Shown piece by piece: positions 1-12,367 of a stretch of 64,000 bases of DNA. The translations under genes and the position numbers were made by a program. Numbering within the stretch: the first letter of the stretch is position 1; every line of letters begins with the position of its first letter. The DNA is from Malus domestica (lineage: Eukaryota; Streptophyta; Magnoliopsida; Rosales; Rosaceae): the NCBI RefSeq assembly GCF_042453785.1, contig NC_091663.1, positions 21,288,501 through 21,352,500 of the forward strand, read 5' to 3'. The notes under the pieces are model-generated. The model ran no database searches. It worked only from the letters and a program-made list of their open reading frames with translations, and was not told where the DNA came from.

Positions 1-670
1 ACGTATTTTAATAGAATGAGTGGAAATTTTTATTTTTAAAATTTTTAACTTTTTAACACATGTATCTCATAATTAATTTAATGACACGTAATGTATCATT
101 CTGTGTTCTAATTACATTGAAAAATCTCTCAAAACAGAGAACAGAGAGCTTCTGGTTGGACAGAGAAACGGTGATGGACATATGATCCTCTGTTTACTGG
201 TTGCAAGCTAGGGCTCCAAGTACATTGTGGCATTGTCCATTTCCACGTACTGGACCCGCAAATACGCCGAGGCCTACACCTGTCAAATTTCTTGCACAAC
301 TGAACACGAAGCAAAAATAACAAGTTTCATGTCAATATTAGGTCGCCGGTTTAAGAGTTCTTAACAAGTTTATCTGTGAGTAATCCATTTCAACCCATTA
401 AAAAACATTAATTTGATAATTTTAAACTACTAAAAAAATCTTACTAGCAACCGTAATAGGCACAAAATTTAATCTTACATAAGTGAGATTCAAATATTCC
501 AAAGTACATTAAAAATACAAAAACAATTAAAAATTCATAATAATTAATTTACAACTGTGCAAAATGTGAAAAAAAAAATTATGCAAACATTTGTGATTGC
601 ATCTTTTAGGCTTTAACGATGGATACATTGTCATTTGGATTTTTAAAACCTTAATAAACCCTCTTTATTG
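1..670. other. AT-rich left edge, no supported gene
   Basis: I see no coding, RNA or repeat signal I can defend here. Short reading frames exist on the minus strand near 129-323, but they lack any recognisable motif. The segment may be flanking genomic DNA or the outer part of the decayed retroelement that follows. Confidence 0.3.
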
Positions 671-850
671 AAACCAAATTCGCGTACTGCTATGAGCAGT
701 GGAGATGAACAAATCTGAGAAACATGTAAAAAGGAAAAAAATCGTGAGCAAGCCTAAGATCCGGGGGGGGGAGGAGGAGAGTGAGGGTCTGCTGGCCAAA
801 GGCTCTCCGACAATCAAGTGAGTAAGCAAATATAAGACTTAAACAGTGAG
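671..850. repeat. Left copy of a diverged direct repeat (possible old LTR fragment)
   Basis: This stretch, beginning AAACCAAATT, matches 20091-20256 in the same orientation with many substitutions. Shared landmarks are AAACCAAATTC, the GTGAGCAAGCCTAAGA block, a G-rich run and AAAGGCTCTCC. Two direct copies enclosing decayed retroelement sequence are what the LTRs of an old element would look like. I could not find exact LTR ends or a target duplication. Confidence 0.5.
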
Positions 851-1319
851 CAAGAAAATTAGAATGCATAGATTGTGTTACCAGAGACGAAACCTAAATA
901 CATGTATATATATATGTATCAATATGGAGAGAAACCTTTTTAGGATAGAATCCTTGTTCTAAGCTGGGAGAATCCTAGAGGATATCTAGAAGTAGATATT
1001 GCATCATCTTTAGGAGTGTGATGTGGTGCACGCCAATTCTTAGATTGTAGGAACACCAAGATTTATCGAGATACGGCTAATTCCATTCTAGATCGATCAA
1101 AAATCCTATGTCTTGTGGAACAAGCATGGTCATTCTAGCTAAGTTACTCAGACTTTGCCCATTGCCCCAGAGCATAGTGATGGTGGCATTGCTGCTCTGT
1201 TTGATCCAGCTCCATTTATAGCTAGTGAGTCCATGACCGAACTTCTGAGGTAGCTATATCTCGATCAGCCTTATTTCGGCCCCATAACTACCCCTAACTA
1301 TGTATCTGAAAACAACTTT

Positions 1320-2290
1320 TTTCCTTTAGGATGGATACTTATCCAAAGACCATGTTTTTCGGAGTAAGCTAGAATACGTACCATTTAATCTTATGTTTTC
1401 ATATGGTGATCCGACTCCTTGTGAAGTAATGGAGACGTTTCGGATTGAGACATGCAGTCTTGAGTACCGTACTATAAATGGTGTAAAGATGATGTCTACT
1501 TTTGTTGCGTGTGCACCAAAATAAGAAATTACCTCTAATACTCTTCATTGATTTTAACCGTCAGATTTGTTGATCCCAAGAAAAGCCAGTTCATATTCAA
1601 TAGCTAGATGGCTTCATTAAATGCTATCTATTAACCTCGAACCATTTTCTTCCTGTTTTAAAAAATCCCTAAATTGTTTAAGGAAAAAAGGCTCCAACTT
1701 TCTTCCCTTACTCATTAAAAAATTTCCTAATCTTTTCAACCCTTTTCCATGGTATTTGCTAGCAAGACTTCAAAATTACACAAGGTCTCACCTTACAATC
1801 TTCCGCTAACGAGAGTCTACAGTAGAGAAGAGGGCCAAGCTTTTGTTGAAAGTCATCTAGATATCTTAAATCAATGTAAAGTTTGGTGGGAACCTAGCCA
1901 AGATGTTAATGTTAATCTTCTTGTGCCATTTGATCCCTCTGTGTCCCTGCACCAAAATTCATCCATGGTTCTTAGACCTAAGTCTAAGGTTTCCTCTACC
2001 TGACCTTCTAAGCGGCATTTTGATTAGCTACAACATGGCTATCTGCAACCAAACCCTAACCGCTTTCATACTCAACACGTGCTTCAAGATTCTAAATCAA
2101 TGGTATGGGGCTAAACTTGGCCTTCAAGAATTTAGAGTGTTATTCAATGCATGTAAAAACTTTGATGGCCACTATTACTTCATGCTCAGACCCAGCCTCA
2201 TCTGGGAGCTATACATCTTGGATGTCCCTTCACAAGACAATGATTGGTTCAAAGACATTCTTGCTGTTGACGGTGATTAGGAGTGAGATG
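1320..2290 (+). pseudogene. Decayed transposon-associated coding region, family uncertain
   Basis: Several open stretches lie in shifting plus-strand frames: about 1328-1523, 1749-2003 and 1903-2280. They overlap with frame changes and are cut by stops, so this is a broken coding region and not one gene. The 2130-2280 part, with an aromatic stretch (GHYYFMLRPSLIWELY) followed by a tryptophan-rich tail, resembles in style the large uncharacterised proteins of plant retroelements. I cannot name the family. A plant-mobile-domain or gag-like origin is possible but unproved. It lies inside the element framed by the repeats at 671 and 20091. Confidence 0.35.
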
Positions 2291-3326
2291 TCACGGGAGT
2301 TAGAGTTAGGACTATTCTTTCTCCCAATTTTAATTCAATAATGAATTGGAAGACATAGGGGTGTGTCGGCCAGAGTTGATTAACCAAGCAATGCAAATTC
2401 CTGCCAAGTACCATAACTCGAAATGGTTGTTTTTCCCAATTTGATTTTCTGATCGTGGGAAGAGTCGTACTATCAATATTGCTCAAAGTTCTCCCATCCT
2501 GAATCCATAATGGATTGGAGTAAAAAATGCCCATAAGGGGATCCATTTCTTTAAGTCCAAAATATCTCCAACTTCAGAGAAGAAAACCCGAAAAAGATCT
2601 GACTCTGTGTTTTCAACACTATTAGTTGCTCCTTACCAAACATATATGTCGATAACAGATATGGCACCCGAGAATACGAAAACAGAGGAAAAGACTCCAT
2701 TGTTAAGGAAAAATAGACCAACTTCCTCCATCTTTCTCACAAAGACCATTGCAAACTTCAAACCTGATGCCCCACCGTCACAGTAGCAAAAGGTTTCACT
2801 GGCACATGCTAGTGAAGTCCAGTCCCAGAAACTTCCTTTTACTCCAATTTAGAATCTTTTAGTGGCAAAAGGGATTACCTAAACCTATGGGGGCATTCAT
2901 ATGGTTGATACTTATTTACCTATTGCTTTGCATATACTTGAAGAGATGATGTAACCTCTACTTGTGCTCAGACCGTGATAAACCACATTGTTTTCCCGAT
3001 GAATGCCAGCGGTCTTCAAAACGCGGATTACGCTTGAGCTTTACTTGGTTTTGTGATTGCTCTTGCAAATTAAAAGAAGGTTCGCATAACCTTCAAAAAT
3101 GTCATGATGCGATGTCATGAAAGCTGTTATACGGTAATTCATCATTCCTTTTTTGCAAAATGATTTCAGTAATTTTCATCTTTTCCTTCTAACTCATATT
3201 GGTCAGGATCACGTATGGACGAAAGAGTCATTCTTTCGACAAGTGGAGTAGATTCGCCATCTTAATTGGTTTTCCTTACAAGAATCAGAGGCTACATTGA
3301 AGCTTGAGTAGCAAGTACAAGCTCAG

Positions 3327-3813
3327 TTGGCGAAGCTCAAAATAATGGAGAAGTACATCGATGAGGCTACCCTTGAGGAAATGAAGATGAGTAACAACAA
3401 AGCTGATCTCATTAATGCGCAAGATGAGCTAGAGCAAAAGCTTAAGGTCAAAGTTGAATCGAAACGGGTACTATCTTCAAAACGGAGTGCTGAGGAAACA
3501 TACATGATGGCCTGTAGTCAGAGGTGGAGAAACTTCGTAACAAGGTTCAGCAAAAAGACAACGTTCATTGTATGATCTTCAACAACTTAAGGATTTGCAT
3601 GAGTTAGAGTTTGAGGCTTTTTGTGTTGCTCATAGGAAGCCAATTAAAGAAGAATATACCGAATGGTACAACCTCGAGTATCTTTTAGGCTACACGCGGC
3701 GAGACCATCTTGGTGGCTGGGACATCCATAAGATCTACGAAGAAATCGAAAATACTAACTTCCTTATGCAAGAAGACTTACTAAACGAGATCTTGGATCT
3801 AGAAGCGAAGTGA
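3327..3813 (+). pseudogene. Coiled-coil C-terminal remnant of a transposon-associated protein
   Basis: Two overlapping frames, 3327-3575 and 3568-3813, together read like one protein with a frameshift near 3570. The first half is highly charged and heptad-like, rich in Glu, Lys and Leu, which predicts a coiled coil. The second half is acidic with tryptophans (LGYTRRDHLGGWDIHKIYEE). It is in the same orientation as the remnant at 1320-2290 and is probably its C-terminal part. No catalytic motif is visible and no function can be assigned. Confidence 0.4.
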
Positions 3814-4456
3814 GAGGGAAAGTGTAGCTCTAGTGATGATCTAGTATCAAATGTGCCTACTGATCCTTCGACTTCTGCTAGAGAAAAAGGTGTTGGTAAA
3901 AGAGATTGACTTAATGTTTTGCCAGGATAGGAGCATATGTCTCTTCTAAGACTCAGATTTATTTGCCTCTGTATTAAAAAGTTTTATTCTTTCATTAATG
4001 GCTTCTTTGTGTGTGTATATGTTTGTCTTTTTAAATGAACATCGATCAAGTTTTAGGAACTTCTCGTCATTTGCTTCTATATTCGAGAATATAGTTTAAT
4101 CCGACAATCGTTGACAATCTTTTCGAAGTAAGCTAACTTTGAAGTATTGAGTGACAGAGCGGAACACGAGTAAGTTTGTGAGCCAAGGATAGAGCTCGAA
4201 TGCCTCCTTAGTAATGCTGATTCGAACAACATTACCTATCCTCATCATGATTGCCAAAGTACCACCTTACTCTGGTACCGAAATTAAACCCATGAAAAAT
4301 ATTTACTCTACAATTGCCTCAGTTTATTGATCAGATTAAGGATGGGAAAGTAACGTCCTGAGTTTTCGAATGGCTTCCAATCTTTGTTTTGCTTGCCCCT
4401 GATTCATGGTTTAAGGTCTTCGTATATGTAATGTGTAACTTAAGGAAGGTTTCTTC

Positions 4457-4461
4457 CTTAG
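4457..4461. repeat. Target-site duplication, left copy (CTTAG)
   Basis: CTTAG lies directly before the 5' LTR and recurs directly after the 3' LTR at 16577-16581. Five base pairs is the usual length for Ty3/gypsy integration. Confidence 0.9.
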
Positions 4462-6698
4462 TGATAGGAGCATATTTATGCGACTTAGTTAGCTTGTTTT
4501 CTTGCAATTTTATAGTTAGTTTGTGGTTATTACAGTGTTTTAAGCTATTTTCGTGTGTTTGTAGGTCTAAATGACAAAGTTGGCAAGAAAGTGAATTTTG
4601 GAGCATTTTGGAGTAGTTTTGGGCACTAAATGGATAACACATGTATGGGCCAAGATGGATGGACGAATTTGGAGTTCAAAAGGCTAGGAATCTGATAAGA
4701 AGAGGAAGAAATTAAACTCCAGACAAAGAAGATAAGGAATAAGCTCAAAAGAGGAAACATTATCCACAACCTTATCCAACCTTATCTTATCCAAACCAAC
4801 CTTATCTTATCTTATCCTATCCTAATCTTATCATGTCTTAATCCTAGTTGCAAAGGGACCTAAATATATATTTCTAGAACCTATTTCTAGAAGATTTCCC
4901 TTCTAGAAGTCCCAAATCAGCCACAAAACACATTGTTTCTAGAAATCCTACAAAAGTGGCGCCTATTTCCCTTCTAGAATGCTTTTGCCTTGCCTTTCAA
5001 GCTATTCTCTTTTCCCTCCAATGTGTGCCGCACCCTCAATCCCTTTTCCTTGGTGGATTCTGATTTATTAGGCCTTATTCCTTGTGGATTTGGGTTATAC
5101 AAATCCTTTTCTGAAATTAAGTGGGCTAGACCTTTTCCTTAGTGGATTTAACTCCTTGTGCCGCACCCTAGGGCCTTAATTCTCCTAATGTGCTGATTTC
5201 TAACCCTAATTTGATTTACCCTAGGGTTTTGTGGAGCCTATATATACATATTTTTAGCACAAATTCGTCACCACCTTCATACAACTCAAAAAACACCTTT
5301 GCCGCAACCCTAACCACCATTATACATCACAAAACACCATCCTACATCCATATACATCTTTGCCGCACCTTTTGGAGAAGAAGGAGAGCCTTGTCGTGCA
5401 ATGCATTGATGAAGGAGGGCCTTGTGCGCAAGCCATCTGCATCCTTGGGAGTTTTAAGCGTTCTTTCTTCCCTCGTTTCAGTTTCGATGTTTATTTTAAT
5501 TTGCGTTTCAATTGCTATGAACATGTGGAATTAAACTCTTATTAGTTAGTGGTGAATTTGAAGCCATGAACATATGTTAATATGAATTGATTCCTTTCAG
5601 TTATTGTTTCGTAAAACATGAATGCGATTTACTTATCTATTTGATTGATAACTTATTCTTGTGTGTTGATTAAGGAGGCCTACTTAGTTTGCATGCTTGA
5701 ATCTGATGTTAAATTATAAGGGACTTTCACCTAATCGTTATAAACTTATGATTACAAGTAGTGGAGATTGTTAGTCACAATCGTGTTAAGTAGATTCTTG
5801 GCAAAAGTATCATGCAGTTCATAGTTATAATTGTCTTGTCAATGCTTATGATTTCCATGGAATTTAATGATCTTTGAATGTATCTCTATCATGCTGTTCA
5901 TATAGGGAGATTGAGAAGAATAATTTGGGTTGTTGCATGCATTCATCCAATTCAATGAATTTAGGGAAATCTGATAGTTAATTTGTGCATTCACGATTAA
6001 TTTGGGGCATTTGTCGTTCATGGTTTAAAGAAACAATACTGGAAATTGACTTATGTTGCATATGTTCATGTGTGGAGAAGGATCCTCTAACTAGCTTTTC
6101 ACCCTTGAATTCATCTTAATTTCGTTTTAGTTTACTTTGATTTGCAATTTGTTTAGTTTTAATTCAATTTCTTCAGAAATCAAACCCCATTTTCTGTTTT
6201 ACGTTATTAGGTCAGAATCTGTCCTAATTAGGTTCTCTAGAGTGTTTTGAGTCAATATAGGTTAGAATTAGTCCATAAACATTGTTTGAGTCTTAATTTA
6301 GTTTAAATTCGTCCAATTTCATCCCTAGAATCTGTTTTGAGTCTAATTGTTAGTATTGTGCTGTTTTGAGTCTTTTAAGTACATTCTGAGTTAGTTAAGG
6401 TACAACCTGTTTTCTTTTAATCTTTTGAGTCAAAGTAAGTGTTAATTTCGTCCAAAGTACTTGTTAGGTCTAGAATTGAGTCAATTTCATTTAGTTTGGC
6501 AGATTTGAATGTTTTAGGTCAGTTTAGAGTCTAGAGAGTCTATTCTTGTGTTTTTAAGTCTAGTTTAGTGTTTTAGAGTTTGATTTGAGTAGATTAGCAG
6601 CCCTAGTTAATCCCCGGTTTAGAACAATCCCTACTTACATCTTTGCTACAATTGTCATCAATAGGGTTTAATTTGTGTGTCAAGTAATTTTCACATCA
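4462..6698 (+). repeat. Athila 5' LTR
   Basis: Starts TGATAGGAGCAT and ends TTTTCACATCA, so it has the usual TG...CA ends. It matches 14341-16576 almost throughout. It contains a cluster of CTTATC motifs (about 4757-4830) and a TATA box at 5239-5246. The R region is probably downstream of about 5270. Small reading frames inside it carry no recognisable domain. Confidence 0.95.
5239..5246 (+). promoter_or_regulatory. TATA box of the Athila LTR promoter
   Basis: TATATATA sits about 780 bp into the LTR and is kept in the 3' LTR at 15118-15125. Transcription would be expected to start about 30 bp downstream, near 5270. The start site is inferred from spacing only. Confidence 0.55.
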
Positions 6699-6703
6699 AA
6701 TTT

Positions 6704-6721
6704 TGGCGTCGTTGCCGGGGA
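6704..6721 (+). promoter_or_regulatory. Primer-binding site (tRNA-Asp)
   Basis: TGGCGTCGTTGCCGGGGA begins five bases after the 5' LTR. It is complementary to the 3' end of plant tRNA-Asp except for one base (GTC where the tRNA match would give GCC). This primer is typical of Athila elements. Confidence 0.9.
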
Positions 6722-6884
6722 TTAGCAAACTTGCTAATCCCTTGTTTGTGTCATGTCTTTTGTATTTTCTTTTAAAGTTTATCCGTGAGTTTGTGTGTGT
6801 GTTTTTGTGTTTCTGCCGAGCCTTCATACTTGGTTGCTGATTGTGTTTGTTTCCTTGTTTCAGGTATTAGTTTGAGAGAACTTT

Positions 6885-9617
6885 GTGTTTGTTTTCTTGG
6901 AGTTCGACGACGATTTTGAAAGAACTTTGAGAAGAAAGAGGAAGCAACCAGAACCTAATCCACCTAGTTCAAGTTCAGAGGCCGAATCTAAATTTGAAGA
7001 AGAAGAAGAAGTCATAGCAATGGATAATCGTACAATAAAAGAACTCTCGGCCTCGGGGTTGGCCAATGCCGCACCCCTATGCATTCAATACCCCTTGGCT
7101 GCTCAAGGCAAGACCAACGAGTTCGAATTGAAGTCAAGCTTGTTGCATCACATTCCCAAATACCATGGGCTGTCCATGGAAGATCCAAACAAGCATCTTA
7201 AAGAGTTCGAAGTTGTTTGTTCGAGCATGACACCCATCAATGTCGATGGGAACATTTTGATGATGAAGGCCTTTCCATTCTCTCTTGTGGAAAAGGCTAA
7301 AGATTGGCTTTATGATTTAGCACGCGGGACGGTCACTTCTTGGGAAAGCATGAAGAGGGCGTTTTTAGAGAAGTTCTTCCCCACTTCGAGAGTCATTCTC
7401 TTGAGGAAGAATATTAATGGCATTCAACAAAGCCAAGGAGAGTCCTTTCCAGCATACTATGAGCGTTTTAAGGCTCTTGTTGCCTCATGTCCTCAGCACC
7501 AAATGAAAGAAGAACTTCTACTTCAATACTATTACGAAGGACTTCTTCCAATTGAGCGACAAATGCTAGATGCTTCAGCGGGAGGTGCATTGGTTGACAA
7601 AACACCAATGGCTGCAAAAACCTTAATTGCCAACTGAGCGCTAAATGCACAACAATACGAAGGGCTTGGACAAAGAGACATCCTCCGACAGCAAGTTAAT
7701 GAGGTAAGTTCTATGTCTGACATTCAATCACAATTAACTAACCTCACTTCTATTATATCTCAGATGGCCGAAGGGATGAAGATACAAGGACCAAGTGTTT
7801 GTGGCGTGTGTTCTATGCAAGGACATCTTAATGACCAATGCCCTCAATTGATTGAGAATGAAGGGTGGGAATCTGCCAATGCCGTGGGTTTTTAGAGCCA
7901 AAGTCAGCCATGAAACGATCCATACTCCAACACTTACAATCCGGGGTGGAAAGATCATCCCAATTTCAAGTGGAGAGAGCCACAACAACCTGCCCAACAA
8001 GGGGGATTTCGGAAAACACCACCTGGAGTGTTTCAAAGGCCGTATGCACCACCACAAGTCCCACCACAATCTGCCCAACAAAATTCAGGTTCGAAATTAG
8101 ATGATGATACACTTCTTCAATTAATAAGTTCACTTACGCAGGGCCAACAAAATCAAGCTAAGGAGATGAGTGAAGTGAAGAAACAAATAGGGCAGATTTC
8201 TGAGTTTATAGGGCAGTTTTGTGAAGAAGGAAAACTCCCTAGTTCAACCATTGTGAATCCGAAGGGAGGTTTCGAATCCGCTAAAGCTATTACGTTGAGA
8301 AGCGGAAAAGAGGTGGGAATCAAGCAAAATACATCCAAACAAAGTCAAAACAAGGATGAAAAGTTGCTGAGTGAAGAGGAGGAATTAGACAAAGCCACGG
8401 CAAGGAAAGAAGTTCCATTGCCGCAGCCATCTAGTGCACCTAAACCGTCTAATTCAGGTAAGGGTGATGTAATTGTGAACCATTCTAACCCTATTCCACC
8501 CAATGCACCTTTCCCTCATAGATTTATGCAATCAAAGAAGGAGGAGAATGAGAAGGACATTCTTGAGACATTTAGAAAGGTGCAAGTGAATATCCCACTC
8601 CTTGATGCAATTAAACAAGTTCCAAGGTATGCCAAGTTTTTTAAGGAACTTTGTGCAACAAGAAAGAGGATTTCAAACAAAGAAGTTGTAAAGGTAAGTG
8701 AGAATGTGTTAGCCGTTTTGCAAAGAAAACTACCACCAAAATGCAAAGATCCTGGTAGTTTTACAATTCCTTGTGTTATTGGAAATACCAAGTTTGAGCA
8801 TGCTATGTTAGATCTAGGTGCATCCATTAATGTCATGCCATACTCCATTTATGCATCTATGAACCTAGGAGAGCTTAAAAACGATGGTGTTATCATTCAA
8901 TTAGCCGATCATTCTAATGCATACCCAAAAAGGGTTTTGGAAGATGTTTTGGTGCAGGTTAATGACTTAGTATTTCTAGCGGATTTCTATGTGCTTGAGA
9001 TGGAAGATTCGGGCCATTCCACATCCTTGCCGATCCTCCTTGGAAAACCCTTCATGAAAACAGCCCGCACCAAGATAGATGTGTTTAAAGGCACACTCAC
9101 AATGGAATTTGATGGGGATGTTATTGATTTCAATATTTCTGAATCTATTAAATATCCTAAGGATGATCATTCTTGCTTCTCTATTGATGTATTTGATGCT
9201 TTGGCGCAGGGCTACCTTGACTCATTGGAGAGGGACCCTCTTGAAACCACCATAGTACACGGAGTGGGACTTAACAAACCAAAGGCAGCAATTGAGCACA
9301 CTCACGGCAAGAATGATGATGCCTATGCCGTGCCTCCTAGTGCAGAAATAAAAGAGATGGTTGCTGCCCTTGAGTCATTGCCACAACATCTTGGTAAGCC
9401 TCCTAACCCAATTCCAATTCTCGTTTCTACTAACAAGTTGTTACCTTCTGTGATTCAAGCACCCGTCATTGAGCTTAAACCGTTGCCGGACCATTTGAAG
9501 TATGTATTTTTGGGAGATGACGAGACATTGCCCGTCATTGTTTCCTCATCACTCACGGCATTGGAGGAGGAGAAGTTGATTCGGGTGTTGAAAGAGCACA
9601 AAACGGCAATTGGATAG
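6885..9617 (+). pseudogene. Athila gag and protease region (nonsense-damaged)
   Basis: One reading frame runs through this span, interrupted by stops at 7635, 7893 and 7911 and closed by a stop at 9615 that is itself a mutation. The first 250 codons are the retrotransposon gag domain: an acidic start, then the SWESMKRAFLEKFFPTSR and GESFPAYYERFKALV motifs. A CCHC zinc knuckle (C-x2-C-x4-H-x4-C) follows at 7800-7841 and would bind RNA. The later part holds the aspartic protease, with DLGAS at 8811-8825 and the flap-like LGKPFMKTARTKIDV segment. DLGA in place of DSGA is usual for this lineage. The start at 6885 is the first ATG in the open frame after the primer site. Three internal stops are compatible with changes from CGA or CAG, the last with a change from TGG. 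Confidence 0.85.
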
Positions 9618-11045
9618 ACATTGGCCGACATTAAGGGAATTAGCCCTACAACTTGCATACATCGCATACTTCTAGAGGAAGGGGCTAAACCAACTCGAGA
9701 GGCTTAACGTTGACTTAACCCTCCAATGATGGAAGTTGTGAAGAAGGAGATTATCAAGCTTCTTGATTGTGGAGTCATTTACCCCATCTCAGATAGTCAT
9801 TGGGTTTCACCGGTTCAAGTTGTACAATCAGGAGTCACCGTGGTGAAGAATGCAAAGAATGAGCTTGTGCCTACACGTATCCAAACCGGTTGGCGAGTGT
9901 GCATTGACTATAGGAAGCTAAACGCCACCATAAGGAATGACCACTTCCCTTTGCCGTTCATTGATGAAATGCTTGAAAGGTTAGCCGGTCATTCTTTTTA
10001 TTGCTTTCTAGATGGTTATTCGGGATATAATCAAATTGTTATAGCTCTAGATGATCAAGAAAATACTACTTTTACTTGTCCATTTGGCACTTTTGCTTAT
10101 CGTTGAATGCCATTCGGGTTGTGTAATGCACCAGCCACATTCTAACGATGCATGATAAGTATATTCTCAGATTTTGTGGAAAAGATTATTGAGGTTTTCA
10201 TGGATGATTTTAGTGTCTTTGGTGATTCGTTTGATGGTTGTTTAGATAATCTCACTTTAATCTTAAACCGGTGCATTGAAACTAACCTTGTTTTGAATTG
10301 GGAAAAATGTCACTTTATGGTTAACCAAGGCATAGTTTTAGGTCACATAGTTTCTGCAAAGGGAATAGAGGTTGATAAATCAAAAATAGATCTTGTGCGT
10401 TACTTACCCTCTCCCACTACGGTGAGAGAGGTTCATTCTTTTCTTGTACATGCAGGATTCTATAGGCGATTCATCAAAGATTTTTCAAAGATTTCCCAAC
10501 CCCTTTGTCGACTTCTTCAAAAGGATGTGACATTCAAGTTCGATGATGAGTGTGAGAAGGCATTCAATCACCTCAAGGAGAAGCTAACTACGGCCCCCAT
10601 CATAGTCCCACCAGATTGGAGCCTTCCCTTTGAGCTTATGTGTGATGCTTCAGATTATGCATTAGGGGCTATTTTGGGACAAAGGAGGGACAAGAAGCCA
10701 CATGTCATCTACTATGCATCCCGGACTTTGAATGATGCACAATTGAATTATTCCACCACTAAAAAAGAACTTCTTGCTGTTGTATTTGCTTTAGATAAGT
10801 TTCGTTCATATCTACTTGGAACTAAAGTTATTGTTTACACTGATCATGCAGCTTTGAAGTATTTGCTCACAAAGAAGGAGGCCAAGCCAAGGCTTATTCG
10901 TTGGATGCTACTTCTCCAAGAGTTTAACGTGGAAATTCGGGACAAGAAAGGAAGTGAAAAAGTGGTGGCTAACCAATTGAGCCGAATGGTGCATGAAGAA
11001 GATGCCAATGCCGTGCCCATCCCAGAGACATTCCCAGATGAGTAG
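9618..11045 (+). pseudogene. Athila reverse transcriptase and RNase H (nonsense-damaged)
   Basis: The gag-protease frame continues here, broken by stops at 9705, 9711, 10104, 10143 and 11043. The RT shows WRVCIDYRKLNATIRNDHFP, the palm motif FMDDFSVFG with FMDD at 10197-10208, and the thumb region with [18 protein letters not shown]. RNase H follows with [26 protein letters not shown] and [11 protein letters not shown], so its catalytic acidic residues are present. The enzyme would copy element RNA into DNA in virus-like particles. Catalytic motifs survive although the protein cannot be made in one piece, as expected for a recently inactivated copy. Confidence 0.88.
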
Positions 11046-12367
11046 TTGCTATCCATTAACGTAAGTGAGCCATGGTATGCCGATCTAGTTAATTATTTGG
11101 TCACTAAGCATGTCCTAAGCACCCTAAATAAGCACCAACGTGATAAACTCAAGAATGATGCACGATTTTATGTTTGGGATGACCCTTATTTGTGGAAACA
11201 TTGCCCTGACCAGATTCTACGTAGGTGTGTGCATGATTCCGAGTTTCATTTGATTTTAACTTTCTGTCACATGTATGCATGTAGGGGTCATTTTAGCACA
11301 CAACGCACAGCACATAAGGTTTTAGAATGTGGATTTTATTGGCCTACAATCTTTAGAGATGCTAGAACCTTTTGTATAACCTGTGATCGTTGTCAAAGAA
11401 TGGGTAATATAACATCAAAAGACCAAATGCCGTAACATCCTATATATTCCGTTGAGATTTTTTATGTTTGGGGTATAGATTTCATGGGTCCATTTCCTTC
11501 ATCCCATGGTTTTCTTTATATATTACTTGCTGTGGATTATGCTTTGAAATGGGTGGAAGCAAAAGCCACCCATACTAATGATTCTAAAGTGGTTGCAGAT
11601 TTTATTAGAACTAACATATTTGCAAGGTTTGGAATGCCCAGAGTGCTCATTAGTGATGGAGGATCCCATTTTTGTAATCAAACCATTGAGGCGTTGCTCA
11701 AGAAGTACACACGCATAAGGTTTCCACACCTTATCATCCTCAAACAAGTGGGCAAGCCGAGGTTTCAAATAGGGAAATCAAGCAAATTTTAGAGAAGACA
11801 GTGGGACCAACTTGAAAAGATTGGAGCTTGCGCTTAAATGATGCATTGTGGGCATATAGAACGGCCTACAAAACACCAATTGGGATGTCCCTATTTCGGC
11901 TCATCTATGGGAAACCATGTCATCTTCCGGTTGAGTTAGAGCATCGTGCACATTGGGCCGTCAAGACATTCAACATGGACATTGATGCCCCTAGGATCCA
12001 TAGGAAATTACAATTAAATGAGCTTGAGGAGATTAGGAATGAAGCTTATGAGAACGCTTTCATTTACAAGGAGAAAGCAAAGGCCACCCATGACATGATG
12101 ATTCGTGGAAAGACATTCTCTATAGGGCAGAAAGTGTTACTCTTCAATTCCCGTCTTCGGTTATTTCCGGGTAAGTTGCGTTCTAAATGGATTGGACCTT
12201 TTGTTATTACTAATGTTTTTCCTCATGGTGCAGTCCAAATTCAAAGTTTGAAGACGGGACATGAATTCAAGGTCAATGGACACCGTTTGAAGCCCTACTA
12301 TGAGACATTTGAGGAGCATACCGTGGAGGACATACCCCTACATGCCGTGGGCCCTATTCAAGCTTAA
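11046..12367 (+). pseudogene. Athila integrase (stops and frameshift)
   Basis: The N-terminal HHCC zinc-binding region is at about 11240-11400, ending CITCDRCQRMG. The core has catalytic Asp at 11478-11480 (GIDFMG) and 11655-11657 (ISDGGSHF) and Glu at 11759-11761. A small deletion near 11706 moves the rest into another frame, which runs to the natural stop at 12365. A stop at 11433 and another at 11813 further break it. The C-terminal part, including the [19 protein letters not shown] stretch, is well kept. Integrase would insert the cDNA into chromosomes. No chromodomain is seen, as expected for Athila. Confidence 0.85.

Noticed and set aside
5190..5534. 114-codon frame in the Athila LTR, also present at 15110-15412
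   Set aside because: It lies across the LTR promoter and leader and has no domain; its presence twice reflects the duplicated LTR.
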